The translations under genes were made by a program, and so were the position numbers. A stretch of 64,000 nucleotides of DNA from Hyposmocoma kahamanoa (lineage: Eukaryota > Arthropoda > Insecta > Lepidoptera > Cosmopterigidae), in NCBI RefSeq assembly GCF_003589595.1, contig NW_020654289.1:7438158-7502157 (forward strand), in the 5' to 3' direction. Positions 54,481-64,000 of this stretch are shown piece after piece. Every line of letters begins with the position of its first letter. Within the stretch, counting starts at the first letter, position 1. The notes under the pieces are model-generated. The model was not told where the DNA came from. It did no database searches and was given only the letters and a program-made list of their open reading frames with translations.

Positions 54481-54930
54481 CTGTAGCGCTCCTTGTAAAA
54501 GAGTTCGTCCAGGGAAGTACTGTCACCTCACCTATTTCTGCCGCCAAGCAATAACGTGAGAATTACTGTTTCTGTTTTGAAGGGTTACCGCGTTAACGCA
54601 CGCATTCGATTCTTATTCGTCCCGTATCCGTGACCATACAAAACTAGAAAACGCGGACCCACTTTGTGGATGTCGCTTGTGCACTAAGTCCGCTGTTCAC
54701 CTAGATATGACACTTCGGACACCTGTGACATTTCGGACCGTCATTTCTTGGATTCGGAACTGATAGGAACCAAACGTTGAGCAAACGCTCTAAGGGTGCT
54801 AATTAAATCATGGGCGCATAGGACTTGTCTACTTACGTCTCAGGGTGACAGGTGCAACAAACACATACAGGCGTGTCGCTTAACACTAGGCGCACAACTT
54901 GTATCTGTCACTTGGTAACATAAAAAAAAG
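54481..54930 (+). mobile_element. Family A retroposon interrupted by about 210 bp
   Basis: 54481-54587 is the 5' third to GTTTTGAAGGG. It resumes at 54796 (GGTGCTAATTAAATC) and ends CACTTGGTAACATAAAAAAAA. The inserted 54588-54795 (CGTCCCGTATCCGTGACC, GACATTTCGGACCG) is flanked by AAGGGT on both sides and matches nothing else in the window. Confidence 0.8.
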
Positions 54931-55334
54931 TATTAAAAAGTATTTGAGTGCAAATCACCTAGATGCGCCACTTCATCGGCGCTTACGTATTTGACGCAGA
55001 CGTAAAGAGAAAATAATTAACTTTTTTAATAAAAAGAAAACCTAAAAAGTTTGCTTTATCCGCTGTCGCTGTGTTTGTTAACATGGTCTCCTCAACTATA
55101 ATTGAAACATATATGGAAGTAGGTACAACAAAAACAAGGTAGCTGCTGTGCACTATTGAGTAGATCCTCTCATCTGTCTGCCATTTCTATCATTAGATCA
55201 GCTCCAGGTCATTATAATATTTTATTTTTATTTGTATTATTTAATTAAGATAATATACAGGCAAGGTAACAAAGACAATAAAAGCTTAACTACTAGAAAG
55301 TAAAACCAGGATTTTTAAATTATATGAATAAAAT
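54931..55334. other. No gene recognised
   Basis: AT-rich. Nothing seen. Confidence 0.35.
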
Positions 55335-55690
55335 TGGCAAGGTGCCCAAGAGGCTGGCAGCGTTCCCCCTTTGTATTGCTATGCTCATGCGTTGGGCAAA
55401 GTAGCTGGCCCTTGGGTTTCCCAGACAGTCTATTATTTTTTTACGGCCAAGGATTTCAACTCCAAAGAACTTGTTTTTCTTTTGTGCGCAGGGGTTTGAC
55501 GTAGTCGCCTTGGAGATTGTGTCAACACTGTCGCGGTTGCAAACTGGGGCGCAGTTCCTTTATTTTTTTCCATCCTCTAAGCGCAGTCCCAGACACTTGT
55601 AGCGCAGGATAAGGAGACGCGCAATCGCACAAACAATTAGTCTTTCCGTACGCTCTGCGGCTGTCGTGCCGAAGAGCCGGTACAAGCGCT
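55335..55690 (-). pseudogene. Retroelement protein C-terminal fragment
   Basis: The minus strand near 55335-55490 reads KFFGVEILGRKKIIDCLGNP, then RASYFAQRMSIAIQRGNAAS and LLGTLP before a stop. The QR.S.AIQRGNA.S.LGT tail recurs at the C-terminus of insect retroelement-type proteins, but I cannot name the family. Sequence further upstream to 55690 is interrupted by stops. Confidence 0.5.
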
Positions 55691-55769
55691 AAAATGCCAT
55701 TGTTAATTTATATTTGATATTTATTGAATGACACGTGACATTGACAGTTGTTGTTTTTAAGATTTAAGA

Positions 55770-56000
55770 TTTTCTTTTTATTGGAATTACATCTATTTGC
55801 CAAGTTTTATTGAAATCGATTGACGGAAAGTGTGTGAAATCCAATAAATCGTATTCATCCCCTATTTTCTTCAAAATTAAATGTAACCACTACTGAAGTA
55901 CCCCTTTTCCCGCAAAAAAGAATATAGAATTAATCACGTAACATACAAAAAAAATTAGAGTCATAATCGAGAACGTCCTCTTTTTTTGAGTCGATTAAAA
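55770..56000 (-). mobile_element. Family G repeat
   Basis: Complement of the family: TTGCCAAGTTTTATTGAAAT, CTGAAGTACCCC, then GAGAACGTCCTCTTTTTTTG, AGTCGATTAAAA. The order is that of a minus-strand copy. Confidence 0.65.
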
Positions 56001-56427
56001 AAACACTGAACCACATGAAACACACAAACAACATGAAAACCATACGTGAAACGTAACAAAACAAATTCAGAAATAGAATATTTTACTTTAGTTATAAATA
56101 AAAGATTCTATTTTTCTGGAGAAAATTAAAATTGCGCGGGCGCGGGTGGCGGTTTGTGGGTCTCAGTTCTGTACATTATTCATGAGTCGCACGCACGTCG
56201 GCGTATGAATTGAAACGGCGCCCGCGACCGACGTTGCCCTTTTATGGATCCAATGTAAATATAAAATCGTCTCATTCAGGATTTAAACTCCATGCGATCG
56301 TGGAAAAGTTTTCAAGCAGAATTTTACTACACGACGTAATTATATTAAGATATAAAATTAAACTATTGAATAGGAAAACATCGTGTGCGTTGTATCGAGT
56401 TTATGAAAGTTTTGAGTACTAATATGG
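56001..56427. other. No gene recognised
   Basis: The 70-codon frame at 56210-56422 has no known domain. Confidence 0.35.
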
Positions 56428-56718
56428 TACTAATAGAACTTCTTGTGAAAGAGTTCGTCTAGGGAAGTACTGCCACCTTACCTATTTCTGCCGCCAAATA
56501 TGTCTAGTGAGTAAGCCTGTGATCCGGTTTTGAAGGGTAAAGGTGCTGGTGAAATAACAGGCACATGGGACTTGTCAACTTATTTCTCAGGATGACATTG
56601 TCCCTCGGATGTTTGCGATTCAAAACTCTGAATGGCACTGCAACTTACCATCAGGCGTGTGACTTACCATCAGGCGCACGACTTACTCCTTCTGTCACTG
56701 GGTAACATAAAAAAAAAT
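56428..56718 (+). mobile_element. Family A retroposon
   Basis: Full length. The TACCATCAGGCG block is duplicated near 56646 and 56665. Ends CACTGGGTAACATAAAAAAAAA. Confidence 0.86.
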
Positions 56719-56789
56719 TGTTGTATAACGTGTAGGCATAAAGCAGATACGCAATTAAAATTATTTTTCCTCTTTTTTAATATCAATTT

Positions 56790-57085
56790 ACTAAATTTTT
56801 ATTGAATTGATATTTAATTATTTTTTATGTGAATTACTCCACTACTATTGTTATAACTATTAATACAAAGATCGAACACTTAGAAAAAATTCCTTCGATC
56901 CGGCCGGATTCGAACCGACGTCTTCTAGCATACCATGCCAGACGATATACCACCTAAGCCACGGAACGATCTAGCGGATCTAACGAATTCTTCTACTTCT
57001 GTTTGTTCTGTGGCTAAGTTCTGAAGAATCTGGCCGGATCGAATTAAGTTTTACTGAGTGTTCGATCTTTGTATTAATAATTAAT
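56790..57085. mobile_element. Two family E copies head to head (palindrome)
   Basis: 56790-56998 is the minus-strand copy with a full tRNA-like middle. 57000-57085 is a plus-strand 3' part (TCTGGCCGGATCGAA, GTGTTCGATCTTTG) joined to it in inverted orientation. Same arrangement as at 49.7 kb but with a different breakpoint. Confidence 0.78.
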
Positions 57086-57639
57086 TTACTTCTCAAATTT
57101 AATATAACCACTGAAATAAGTACATTTCACAATAACGATCGAAATGTATTCATCATACATTTCGATGGAAAATATAGAATAGATTATTAAGAACATTTTA
57201 AAACACTGTTATTCCAATAAAAATGTATATTATAATATGCGACTCGTACATGGAAACCACACTTTACCGAAACTTTTTTTTCTGTTTTCGAGAATCGACT
57301 CCACATGAAGTGGTACAAACGTCAAAGGGCTCTGGTATTATAATATTGTTTCAACGAGCCGACGCGAGCTCGTAAATCGCGATATCAGAGCGATGCTTTC
57401 ATTGCTTTCTTTTGATATGGAAACTGTGTATACACGGAGTTGCCTGTAAAGGTTTGTATGGGCTGGGTTATTGCCAACGTTATTACTGTGGTATTTGATG
57501 TGCCTACAATGACGGACTTTTTGAGGTATGATAGCTATTTTATTATTCTTTGTGCCGCAGGGTTCAATTAAATCGACGCGAAATAAAAAGAAAGTTGGTC
57601 TGATTGTACTGTACAAGTAATATAACCTTGAGCTTTTTT
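57086..57639. other. No gene recognised
   Basis: 57090-57125 may be a family G scrap. Minus frames at 57338-57616 and 57564-57842 have no known domain. Confidence 0.35.
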
Positions 57640-57719
57640 AGATGACTGCCAAAACCAAAGACAAACGTCAGACAGACAGACGTGTACGAAATGTCATTTA
57701 TGTACAGGAAAGGGGAAGC

Positions 57720-58826
57720 AGACCAGTGTTGTAAGATTACAGCAAAAGATAAGTCTTGAATTCCCACCTCAATCCCTAAGAAATAACCAGAGTGCACCTG
57801 AAGTAATTCTGTTGTACTGATTCTGTTGTAATTCTGTGGCACTTAGTCCACGCCTACAACAAATAACAACGCAACGTAAGAAAAAAGTATTTGATAAACG
57901 TCAGTACTGAAAATTTTTTGCAGTCATTATCTGATGAAGAAGAGCTAGACGACACAGTAAACACAAGTACATGTCAATTAAATAGGAATGGCCCTGTTGG
58001 AAGATCGAACGACAGTCACGATTTAATTGAATTGAATGAGAAACTTGAACTATTACAAAATAAACTCGGGTCTGCTGAAGCTGAAATCGAAAACTTACTC
58101 TCAGAGAGTTTTTCACAACAAAAGATAATTGCCGAACAAGAAAAGAAAATTGAACGACTGACCAGGATTTGTAAAACACGAATCGGTAGAAACAAAAAGA
58201 GAACAAAGAGTGTAAACCTAAGCGTGACAAAGATTTCATCAATTCCATCTTTAAACACCACTCACGACGTAGGCTTTTCTGCGGAACCTGAACCAATACC
58301 AATTCTGGATTCTAGAAGACTAAAACTGCAAAAGGAACGAAATTCATTCAACAAAATGCATACCGTAGAGCAAAACCCCACAGCAGCTACCAATAATATA
58401 TGCAAACATAGAGTAGTAGTAGTAGTAGTAGACTTTTGGCTGATGAAACGAGGCTTGAGAAATATATTGCAGAAACGACTGGGTCAGGAGTATCACGTTA
58501 CTTCATCGCTGAAACCATATGCATCACTCGAACATGTTCTGTCAAATAGTTGCGTACAATGCCAGAACTTCACAAAATCTGAGTATATGGTGATACTGAC
58601 AGGTACACATGACAAGCATTTAGTTAAGTTTCAATCCTCACTGTATTACTACGTCAACGTACTTACTAATACTAATATATTGTTTGGTCAAATTGGAAGT
58701 GGTATTAGTCTGAGCGACCTCACGCTTGACAAGTTTCTCAGCTCTCTAGGCCCTTTTTTTGACAACTTGCATTACTCGCAATTATTCTACTTTAATAAAT
58801 GTACACTGGATAAAAGTGACACGTGA
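57720..58826 (+). pseudogene. LINE ORF1 (coiled coil plus SGNH/esterase-like C-terminal part)
   Basis: The long frame 57891-58826 codes 311 residues without an ATG start. Upstream, another frame continues the protein (QQKISLEFPPQSLRNNQ, LSPRLQQITTQRKKK), so a frameshift lies near 57900. Residues 45-100 form a coiled coil (LELLQNKLGSAEAEIENLL, EQEKKIERL). Residues 175-300 resemble the SGNH-type C-terminal half of CR1 ORF1 proteins (RGLRNILQKRLGQEY, SEYMVILTGTHD). A (GTA)n microsatellite at 58411-58430, encoding six valines, has replaced the expected GDS region. ORF1 proteins bind RNA and help form the RNP. Confidence 0.6.
58411..58430 (+). repeat. (GTA)6 microsatellite within ORF1
   Basis: GTAGTAGTAGTAGTAGTAG keeps the frame and gives VVVVVV. 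Confidence 0.9.
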
Positions 58827-59159
58827 AGATCTTTACCTCTAGACATTCTCAAAGTTGGTCACAGGAATTCGATATTAAATTGTCAAACGAAATTAGTGCA
58901 CATGTCTGACGACAACATACATTCAGATCGTTTTTTTCGTGGCTGCTGATGGTGGTAGTGAGTGTTTACACTCACGCGTGTAATTACGTGAACCCTCTAA
59001 TAGTCCAAATGACATTAATCTGTGTTGTATTGGTATTACTATCTAACATCAGAATGTATGCGGTATAAATACTAAGAAAGAAGAACTAGATAATGTATTT
59101 GAATAACTAGGACGCAAGTAAACCTATGTTACATACATACAGTGTATAACTGAACACTT

Positions 59160-59957
59160 CATAAACCTTAAAAATGTAGCTTTATTTAGCCTTACCAACT
59201 ACAAATTGATCACCTATAATGTCAGAACAAATATAATAAGGGGAGGGAGTATAATATTAGAACTAAATATTTATAACTATGAGGAATTGTCAATTTGTAC
59301 TGTGCTACATAAACTAGAATTTTTCGAGATCTGCGGTATTAAAGATAATGATACTAGCGTTAACATATGTTGTTTGTACTATAATGGTAAACTTTCATAT
59401 TTTCATGACTTCATGATACGATAAAATTGTTGACTTGTTTTTTCTATAAGAAATGGGTCATAGGCGGGGATTTCAACGTGAACTTGTTAACAGATGATAA
59501 GACTAAAGTGCAATTCTTAACCTTGTTGAAATGTTATAATTTCAGACCTATAAATGACTCAGAAACATAAATTTGCGGAAATGCGCGTTTATGTCTTGAT
59601 AATTTTTTGACAAATATATCGCCTGAAAATGTGGATACAATTACAATGTATCATAATGGTTTCTCTAATGGCCACGAAGGGTTCTTTTGCTCTCTATCCT
59701 GTCCATATAAATTCAGAATCAACAACAAAGCAAGATATATTAAAGTAAAGCATAGAGTTTTTAGTACAAGAAATAACGACAAGTTTAGAGAAAACAAACT
59801 AAAACGTGAATGGAATAACTTCGGTGTAAATAGTTTTCTGAAAAACTTCAACGAGTGTTTTACAATGAGCTTCAAAAAGATTCAACGGAAGTATAAAGTC
59901 GATACGGACAACAAAATTAAATGGGTTACAAAGGTTATACGTACGGCGAGTAAATGA
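59160..59957 (+). pseudogene. LINE ORF2 apurinic-type endonuclease domain
   Basis: Reads ITYNVRTNIIRGGSIIL (59203), FFEICGIKDN, then VIGGDFNVNLLTDD (59460), which is the GDFN catalytic block, then a TAA, ICGNARLCLDNFLTN, and GHEGFFCSLSCP in place of the usual SDHxG block (catalytic Asp lost). 59607-59957 continues as the linker to the RT. A frame change separates the two halves. Confidence 0.7.
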
Positions 59958-60027
59958 AACGGTCTAATGCCAGTGAATAAGCTAACTCATGATATTAGTC
60001 TAGTTAAATACAAGAACAATTACATAC

Positions 60028-61735
60028 ATGTATTTAAAGGAAAGCAATAAAAACGCCAGAAGATTAGCAGTACAATATGCGTTGCAAAAGTCGAAAAATC
60101 GTACAAAATTAATCTGGAGGATAATTAATAAGCACACAAACAAAGCGACTACAAAAGATAGGGAAAAAATTGTATTACAAGTCGGTGATAAGACTGTAAT
60201 TGTAAACGAAAAAGAAATTGTTGAAATTTTTTCTGTTCAGTTTAATTTTAGAAGTGCTTCTGTTTCGTCTGAACTTACATTTTATTAACAAAGACATGAG
60301 TTGGACACCAATTACTCCGTGAGAGGCACAAACAATTCTCAGGAAGGTGGAGAGAAAAGAATCTACTGGCTGTGACAGAATGCCTATTACGGTTATTCAA
60401 GATAATGTGGACATACTGGCAGAGCCACTGCCTATATTCTCAATGAGTGCTACAATCAGGAGGTTTTTCCAGAACAACTGAAAATAGTAAAAATAATTCG
60501 TATATATGAAAAAGGTAAGAAAACAGATCCAAAGAACTACAGACCTATATCTTTGTTACCAGTATTAGAAAAGATCCTTGAAAAGCTCATGAAGATTCGT
60601 TTACTTAATCACCTTGAAAGGAATAATATTTTCAATAAATGACAATTTGGGTACCAAAGAAATAAAGGTACGAAGGATGCAGTTCAGAAAACAAAAGTTC
60701 GTGGTCTTTTTCTTGATCTGAGTTCCGCTTTCGATACAATAAATCACGAAGCTCTGGCGAAAAAATTAGAACTCTACGGTGTACGGGGTAAAACATTGCA
60801 ATTGTTTCAGATTTTTCTTAGCAACAAACACCAGTTTGTAGAGGTCAAGAGTATTGACTCTGACAAGTTGGTGCAGTGCAAGTCAAGGGCAGTTAAAATG
60901 AAAAGAGGCGTACCACAGGGCTCTAAGTTAGATCCAATTCTGTTTATTATTTTTACCAATAACTTAATAACATTTATTGAAGACAAATTCCCAAAATGAA
61001 ATGAGTAGTTTTTTGCAGACGATACCAGCGCTGTCATAACAGCTGAAAATTTAGTAAGCCTCGAGCACAAAACTAATGAGGTCTTGTCAATATGTGACTT
61101 TTGGTTCAAAAGTAACAATCTCATCATCAACACGGGCAAGACAAACGGTTTATTGTTGCGGACAACACCTAGAAACTATACTAACAGTAGAATCTGTAAA
61201 GTTTTTAGGAATCTACATTGACTCGTATTTAAATTGGCAAACAGAACTTAGTAAATTAAAAAAAAAATTGCTATGCTCTTCGCTGCGGGATGAAGCCTCT
61301 GTCGCTGATTTAAAAAAGGTATATCATGCTATAATTGAGTCACATTTAAGATATAGTATCAGGTTTTGGGGTAATAGCTATGACTATAACGTAAAAAAGG
61401 CCTTCGCCCTACAGAAAAGATCAATAAGGACCATAGTTAGAATTCCACCCCGGGAGTCGCATAAACCTTACTTTAGACAACTATTTATATTTACAGTTCC
61501 TTGTCTCTATTTTGGAGTTGCTGACAGGTGTGATTGAAAGTTCGTCAGAATTAGTAAGGAGACCGAGTCAAATAGGCATCATAGGAGGAAAGAAAGACGT
61601 GGTGTAATAGCACCAAAGTCAAATATTGTTAAACATAGACCAAGATATCAAACAACAAAAATGTTTAATAGTCTCTCTAGTAACTTAAAATAGCACAGGA
61701 TTCTATATCATTCAAAAAGAGTTAGTAATATTTCT
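60028..61735 (+). pseudogene. LINE ORF2 reverse transcriptase and C-terminal tail
   Basis: RT blocks in order: KNYRPISLLPVLEKILEKLM (60533), a stop then FGYQRNKGT (60648), LFLDLSSAFDTINHEAL (60710), RGVPQGSKLDPILF (60904), two stops, FFADDTSAV with the catalytic FADD (61010), FKSNNLIINTGKT, then SVKFLGIYIDSYLNWQTEL (61193) and HLRYSIRFWGNSYD (61351). The tail near 61620-61735 includes KPRYQ-like and FNSLSSNL text. At least four in-frame stops and three frame changes. Full RTs of this type read through without breaks. Confidence 0.8.
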
Positions 61736-61848
61736 TGTTGGATAAATCATTTTCTTGCATTGATGAATTTGTTGTTGTTGGCTTTTGACTTTAATTTAAT
61801 TTATATATACAAATACTAATACTATATACAATAATAATACTAATACAA

Positions 61849-63664
61849 ATTGCTTAAGATCCGACCATAGTGGCCAATTGGCTTCTTTTAATTGTAAAAT
61901 GAGCAAGAAGGTAGACCAATTTCTCTGCAGACCGATTACCACAGAACGAATAATTAGATTTCAAAATAATATCGGCAACAGTTTAAATTCCCTATCCCAT
62001 ATACCGGAGGATCCAAATACTTTATATAACACGATATTTGGTTTAATTAAAAATGAATTTGACAATATATTTAAATCGAAAACATTAACTTTCCATAGAG
62101 AGACTAAATTCAACGACTGGGCAACAGTAGGTATTCATAAGAGTAGGTCTCGTTTGTATGAGCTATATGCTATGAAAACTTATAATACTAATTCCAATTT
62201 CATAGAATATGTTAGAATTTATTCGAAAATATTTAAAAAAGTTTGTGTAGCTGCTAAGGTTAAGTTTCACAGCGACAAAATTAGACAATCGATAAATAAA
62301 TCTAAAACTACTTGGAGCATAATAAATAAAGAGTCAGGCAGGGTTAAACTACACGATAGAGATATAGTTTTAGAATTAGACAGCAAACTTATAAAATCTA
62401 AAGATAAAGTAGCCCAAGCTCTTGAATCGTTCTTTTCGGAAATTGCTGTGAACACTACAAAATCATTAAATTCCTACCCTTCACTTGCTATTGATCTCCT
62501 AAAGGAAAATGTTAACGTTTGTGGCAGTTTATTTAATTTTCGTCATGTTAATCCACAAGACATCATAAAAGCTTTTAAGTCAATACATGTTAAAAAAACT
62601 GAAGATCTCTGGGGCATATCAACTAAAGTTATAGACTCAGTTATTAATCTCATTTCCCCACAGTTAGCTGTAGCTTTCAATAGGTGCGTTGACGAAGGTG
62701 TTTTTCCCGATTTAATGAAATACAGCAAGGTTATTCCCTTATTCAAAAGCGGTAGGAAAGTTGATCCTAGCAACTATAGGCCCATTTCAATTTTACCAGC
62801 TTTAAGTAAAATATTCGAAAAGGTTATGCTAACTCAATTACTGTCCTTTTTCGGTAGGAATCATATTTTTCATAGTGAACAATACGGGTTTACTAGTGGT
62901 AGATCGACTAGCGATGCGGGGGTAGCGTTACTAAAACACATCTTTGATGCTTGGGAAAGGTCCCAGAACGCTATTGGTGTTTTCTGTGACCTCTCAAAGG
63001 CATTTGATTGCGTTGATCATAATACTCTTATTAGTAAGCTGGAACATTACGGTGTAAATGGCAAGGCGTCGAAACTTGTCTCGTCATATCTCAACGGTAG
63101 AATTCAGAAAGTAGGCATAAATGGAGCGACTTCTTTGGGTTCTCCAGTAAAAATGGGTGTTCCGCAGGGCTCAATACTTGGACCTTTCTTATTTCTGATT
63201 TATATTAATGATCTGCCATTCTTTGTTAAGGACCATTGCGAAATAGTGTTGTTTGCTGATGACACATCCTTGATTTTTAAAACAGACAGACATGACATTA
63301 ACTATGACCGTATTAATGATACCCTCTCTAAAGTAGTTTATTGGTTTAATGCTAACAATTTATTGCTTAATGCCAAGAAGACAAAATGTGTTAAATTTGA
63401 ATTACCTAACGTAAAATCGACTAGTCCAAGCATAGAAATAAACGGAGAAAAGTTAGACTTTGTTAATAAAGCAGTCTTCTTGGGAGTGACCTTAGATAGT
63501 AAACTTCAGTGGTTTCCACATATATCGTCCCTGGCCAGCAGATTAAGCTCCGCTGCATACGCAGTCCGCAGAATACGTGAGCTTACCGATGTTAGTACTG
63601 CTAGACTAGTTTACTTTAGTTACTTCCATAGTATAATGTCCTACGGGATTCTCATGTGGGGTTG
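61849..63664 (+). mobile_element. Second LINE, truncated at both ends, with a long intact RT frame
   Basis: Starts in the endonuclease just before its final motif: codons from 61857 read RSDHSGQLASFNCK, the catalytic SDH. It ends abruptly after SYGILMWG at 63662, in the middle of the C-terminal region, where GC-rich DNA begins. No tail is present. So it is not an ordinary 3'-complete copy. Its 3' end was removed or replaced. Confidence 0.75.
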
Positions 63665-63665
63665 A
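61878..63665 (+). CDS. Reverse transcriptase of a CR1/Jockey-type LINE, partial (about 595 codons open)
   Basis: The frame is open from the LINE start and has no stop until 63663-63665. Residues 1-60 are the end of the endonuclease and linker. Residues 60-240 are a basic and helical linker. RT motifs follow: NYRPISILPALSKIFEKVM near 300, YGFTSGRSTSDA, VFCDLSKAFDCVDHNTLISK (catalytic Asp, near 370), MGVPQGSILGPFLFLIYIND (near 430), VLFADDTSLIF (FADD catalytic pair, near 465), NNLLLNAKKTK, and FLGVTLDSKLQW. All catalytic residues are present. The start as given is a TTG, and no real start exists because the 5' part is missing. It would act in target-primed reverse transcription in the nucleus. 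As it stands it lacks ORF1, most of the endonuclease and its tail, so it is not an active element. A low number of lesions suggests a recent insertion. Confidence 0.85.
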   Translation: MASFNCKMSKKVDQFLCRPITTERIIRFQNNIGNSLNSLSHIPEDPNTLYNTIFGLIKNEFDNIFKSKTLTFHRETKFNDWATVGIHKSRSRLYELYAMKTYNTNSNFIEYVRIYSKIFKKVCVAAKVKFHSDKIRQSINKSKTTWSIINKESGRVKLHDRDIVLELDSKLIKSKDKVAQALESFFSEIAVNTTKSLNSYPSLAIDLLKENVNVCGSLFNFRHVNPQDIIKAFKSIHVKKTEDLWGISTKVIDSVINLISPQLAVAFNRCVDEGVFPDLMKYSKVIPLFKSGRKVDPSNYRPISILPALSKIFEKVMLTQLLSFFGRNHIFHSEQYGFTSGRSTSDAGVALLKHIFDAWERSQNAIGVFCDLSKAFDCVDHNTLISKLEHYGVNGKASKLVSSYLNGRIQKVGINGATSLGSPVKMGVPQGSILGPFLFLIYINDLPFFVKDHCEIVLFADDTSLIFKTDRHDINYDRINDTLSKVVYWFNANNLLLNAKKTKCVKFELPNVKSTSPSIEINGEKLDFVNKAVFLGVTLDSKLQWFPHISSLASRLSSAAYAVRRIRELTDVSTARLVYFSYFHSIMSYGILMWG

Positions 63666-64000
63666 TGTTGCTCGCTTCCGTAGGTTTACCCTTGAGACCC
63701 TACAAGTGACCCCTGGGTGGTGCTAAAGAGCAATAACTACTGGTGGTAGGCTTCGGCCGTGGCTAGTCACCACCCTCCCGACGCAGTCGAGTCGCCAAAT
63801 GGTTTTCACCGTGTTCCGACTCGTGTTCGGGAGTTGCCATTTGGAGGTCGGGTCTGAACAGTTGCATTGCGTCTGACGGCGAGTTGTAGCTGCTTGTACT
63901 GCCACACTGAGCACTCGGTTCTGGAGGCTAGCGGGATCCGAAGCACGGTGCACCGCTGGCCGACCGTGGGAAGTTGGGGGCCCAAGTAGCGGGAAAGCCA
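63665..64000. other. GC-rich unclassified edge, probably another mobile element
   Basis: GC content jumps from about 35% to about 60%. The text includes GTGGTAGGCTTCGGCCGTGG, CTAGTCACCACCCTCCCGAC and CCAAATGGTTTTCACCG with GAGTTGCCATTTGGAGG. GGTGGTAGGCTTCGGCCGTG-type words occur in retroelement UTRs of Lepidoptera, so a LINE 5' region or 3' UTR is likely. No coding frame was recognised, although a 76-codon minus frame is present (63723-63953). Confidence 0.4.

Larger units (their letters stand above)
57640..61848 (+). mobile_element. Nearly complete but inactive two-ORF non-LTR retrotransposon (CR1/Jockey type)
   Basis: Order: ORF1 (with a frameshift near 57900), endonuclease, reverse transcriptase, C-terminal tail, and a short tail of ACTAATAC/AATAATAC units (61815-61848). 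Many stops and frame changes break ORF2. The parts are described separately. A second LINE starts directly at the tail. Confidence 0.8.

Noticed and set aside
55335..55690. Host gene exon
   Set aside because: The C-terminal motif is retroelement-like, and stops interrupt the upstream frame.

Overview
The window looks like repeat-rich, AT-rich nuclear DNA of a moth or butterfly. The order is inferred from several tRNA-headed SINE families with (TTA)n or (GAT)n tails, CR1/Jockey-type LINE ends, and the AAAAAGGAGGAGG repeat, all of which are familiar from lepidopteran genomes. I found no host protein gene, no rRNA and no intact tRNA gene that I could support. Most open frames of 60-120 codons lie inside repeats or have no recognisable content.

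Layout. 1-5 kb: the C-terminal end of a LINE, then scattered repeats and another LINE C-terminus (4.4-4.8 kb). 5-17 kb: SINEs, two copies of a TIR element (12.7-13.8 kb), and long stretches with nothing recognisable. 17.6-26.6 kb: two copies, in opposite orientation, of an internally deleted DNA transposon. Each has an 8-bp target duplication, terminal and subterminal inverted repeats, and a short THAP-like first exon near one end, which together point to the P superfamily. Both carry a roughly 100-bp tandem repeat containing AAGATGGCGG, and an assembly gap falls in one array. A GC-capped TIR element lies between them (22.6 kb). 28.3-30.9 kb: a nested stack, with a Tc1/mariner-like element inserted in a minus-strand LINE, flanked by SINEs. 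31-57 kb: a mosaic of SINEs, foldback elements (31.1, 40.2, 44.7, 48.2 kb), GC-capped TIR elements (39.2, 40.9 kb), a hAT remnant (37.6-38.2 kb), other TIR elements (45.9, 50.6 kb), and LINE fragments. 57.6-61.85 kb: a nearly complete but decayed two-ORF non-LTR retrotransposon. 61.85-63.66 kb: a second LINE with a 595-codon open reverse transcriptase frame, cut off in the endonuclease and again after the RT. 63.66-64 kb: an abrupt switch to GC-rich sequence that I could not classify.

Names used below. Family A is a roughly 300-bp retroposon with a poly-A tail (about 22 loci). Family B is a tRNA-headed SINE ending in (TTA)n. Family C is a tRNA-headed SINE ending in (GAT)n. Family D is a looser group of tRNA-headed fragments. 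Family E is a retroposon with a tRNA-like segment in its middle. Family F is the GC-capped TIR element full of GTCGT motifs. Family G is the AAAAAGGAGGAGG repeat. Family H is the foldback element. Family J is a roughly 385-bp TIR element. These labels are mine. Assignments rest on reading and comparing copies inside the window, and no database search was possible.
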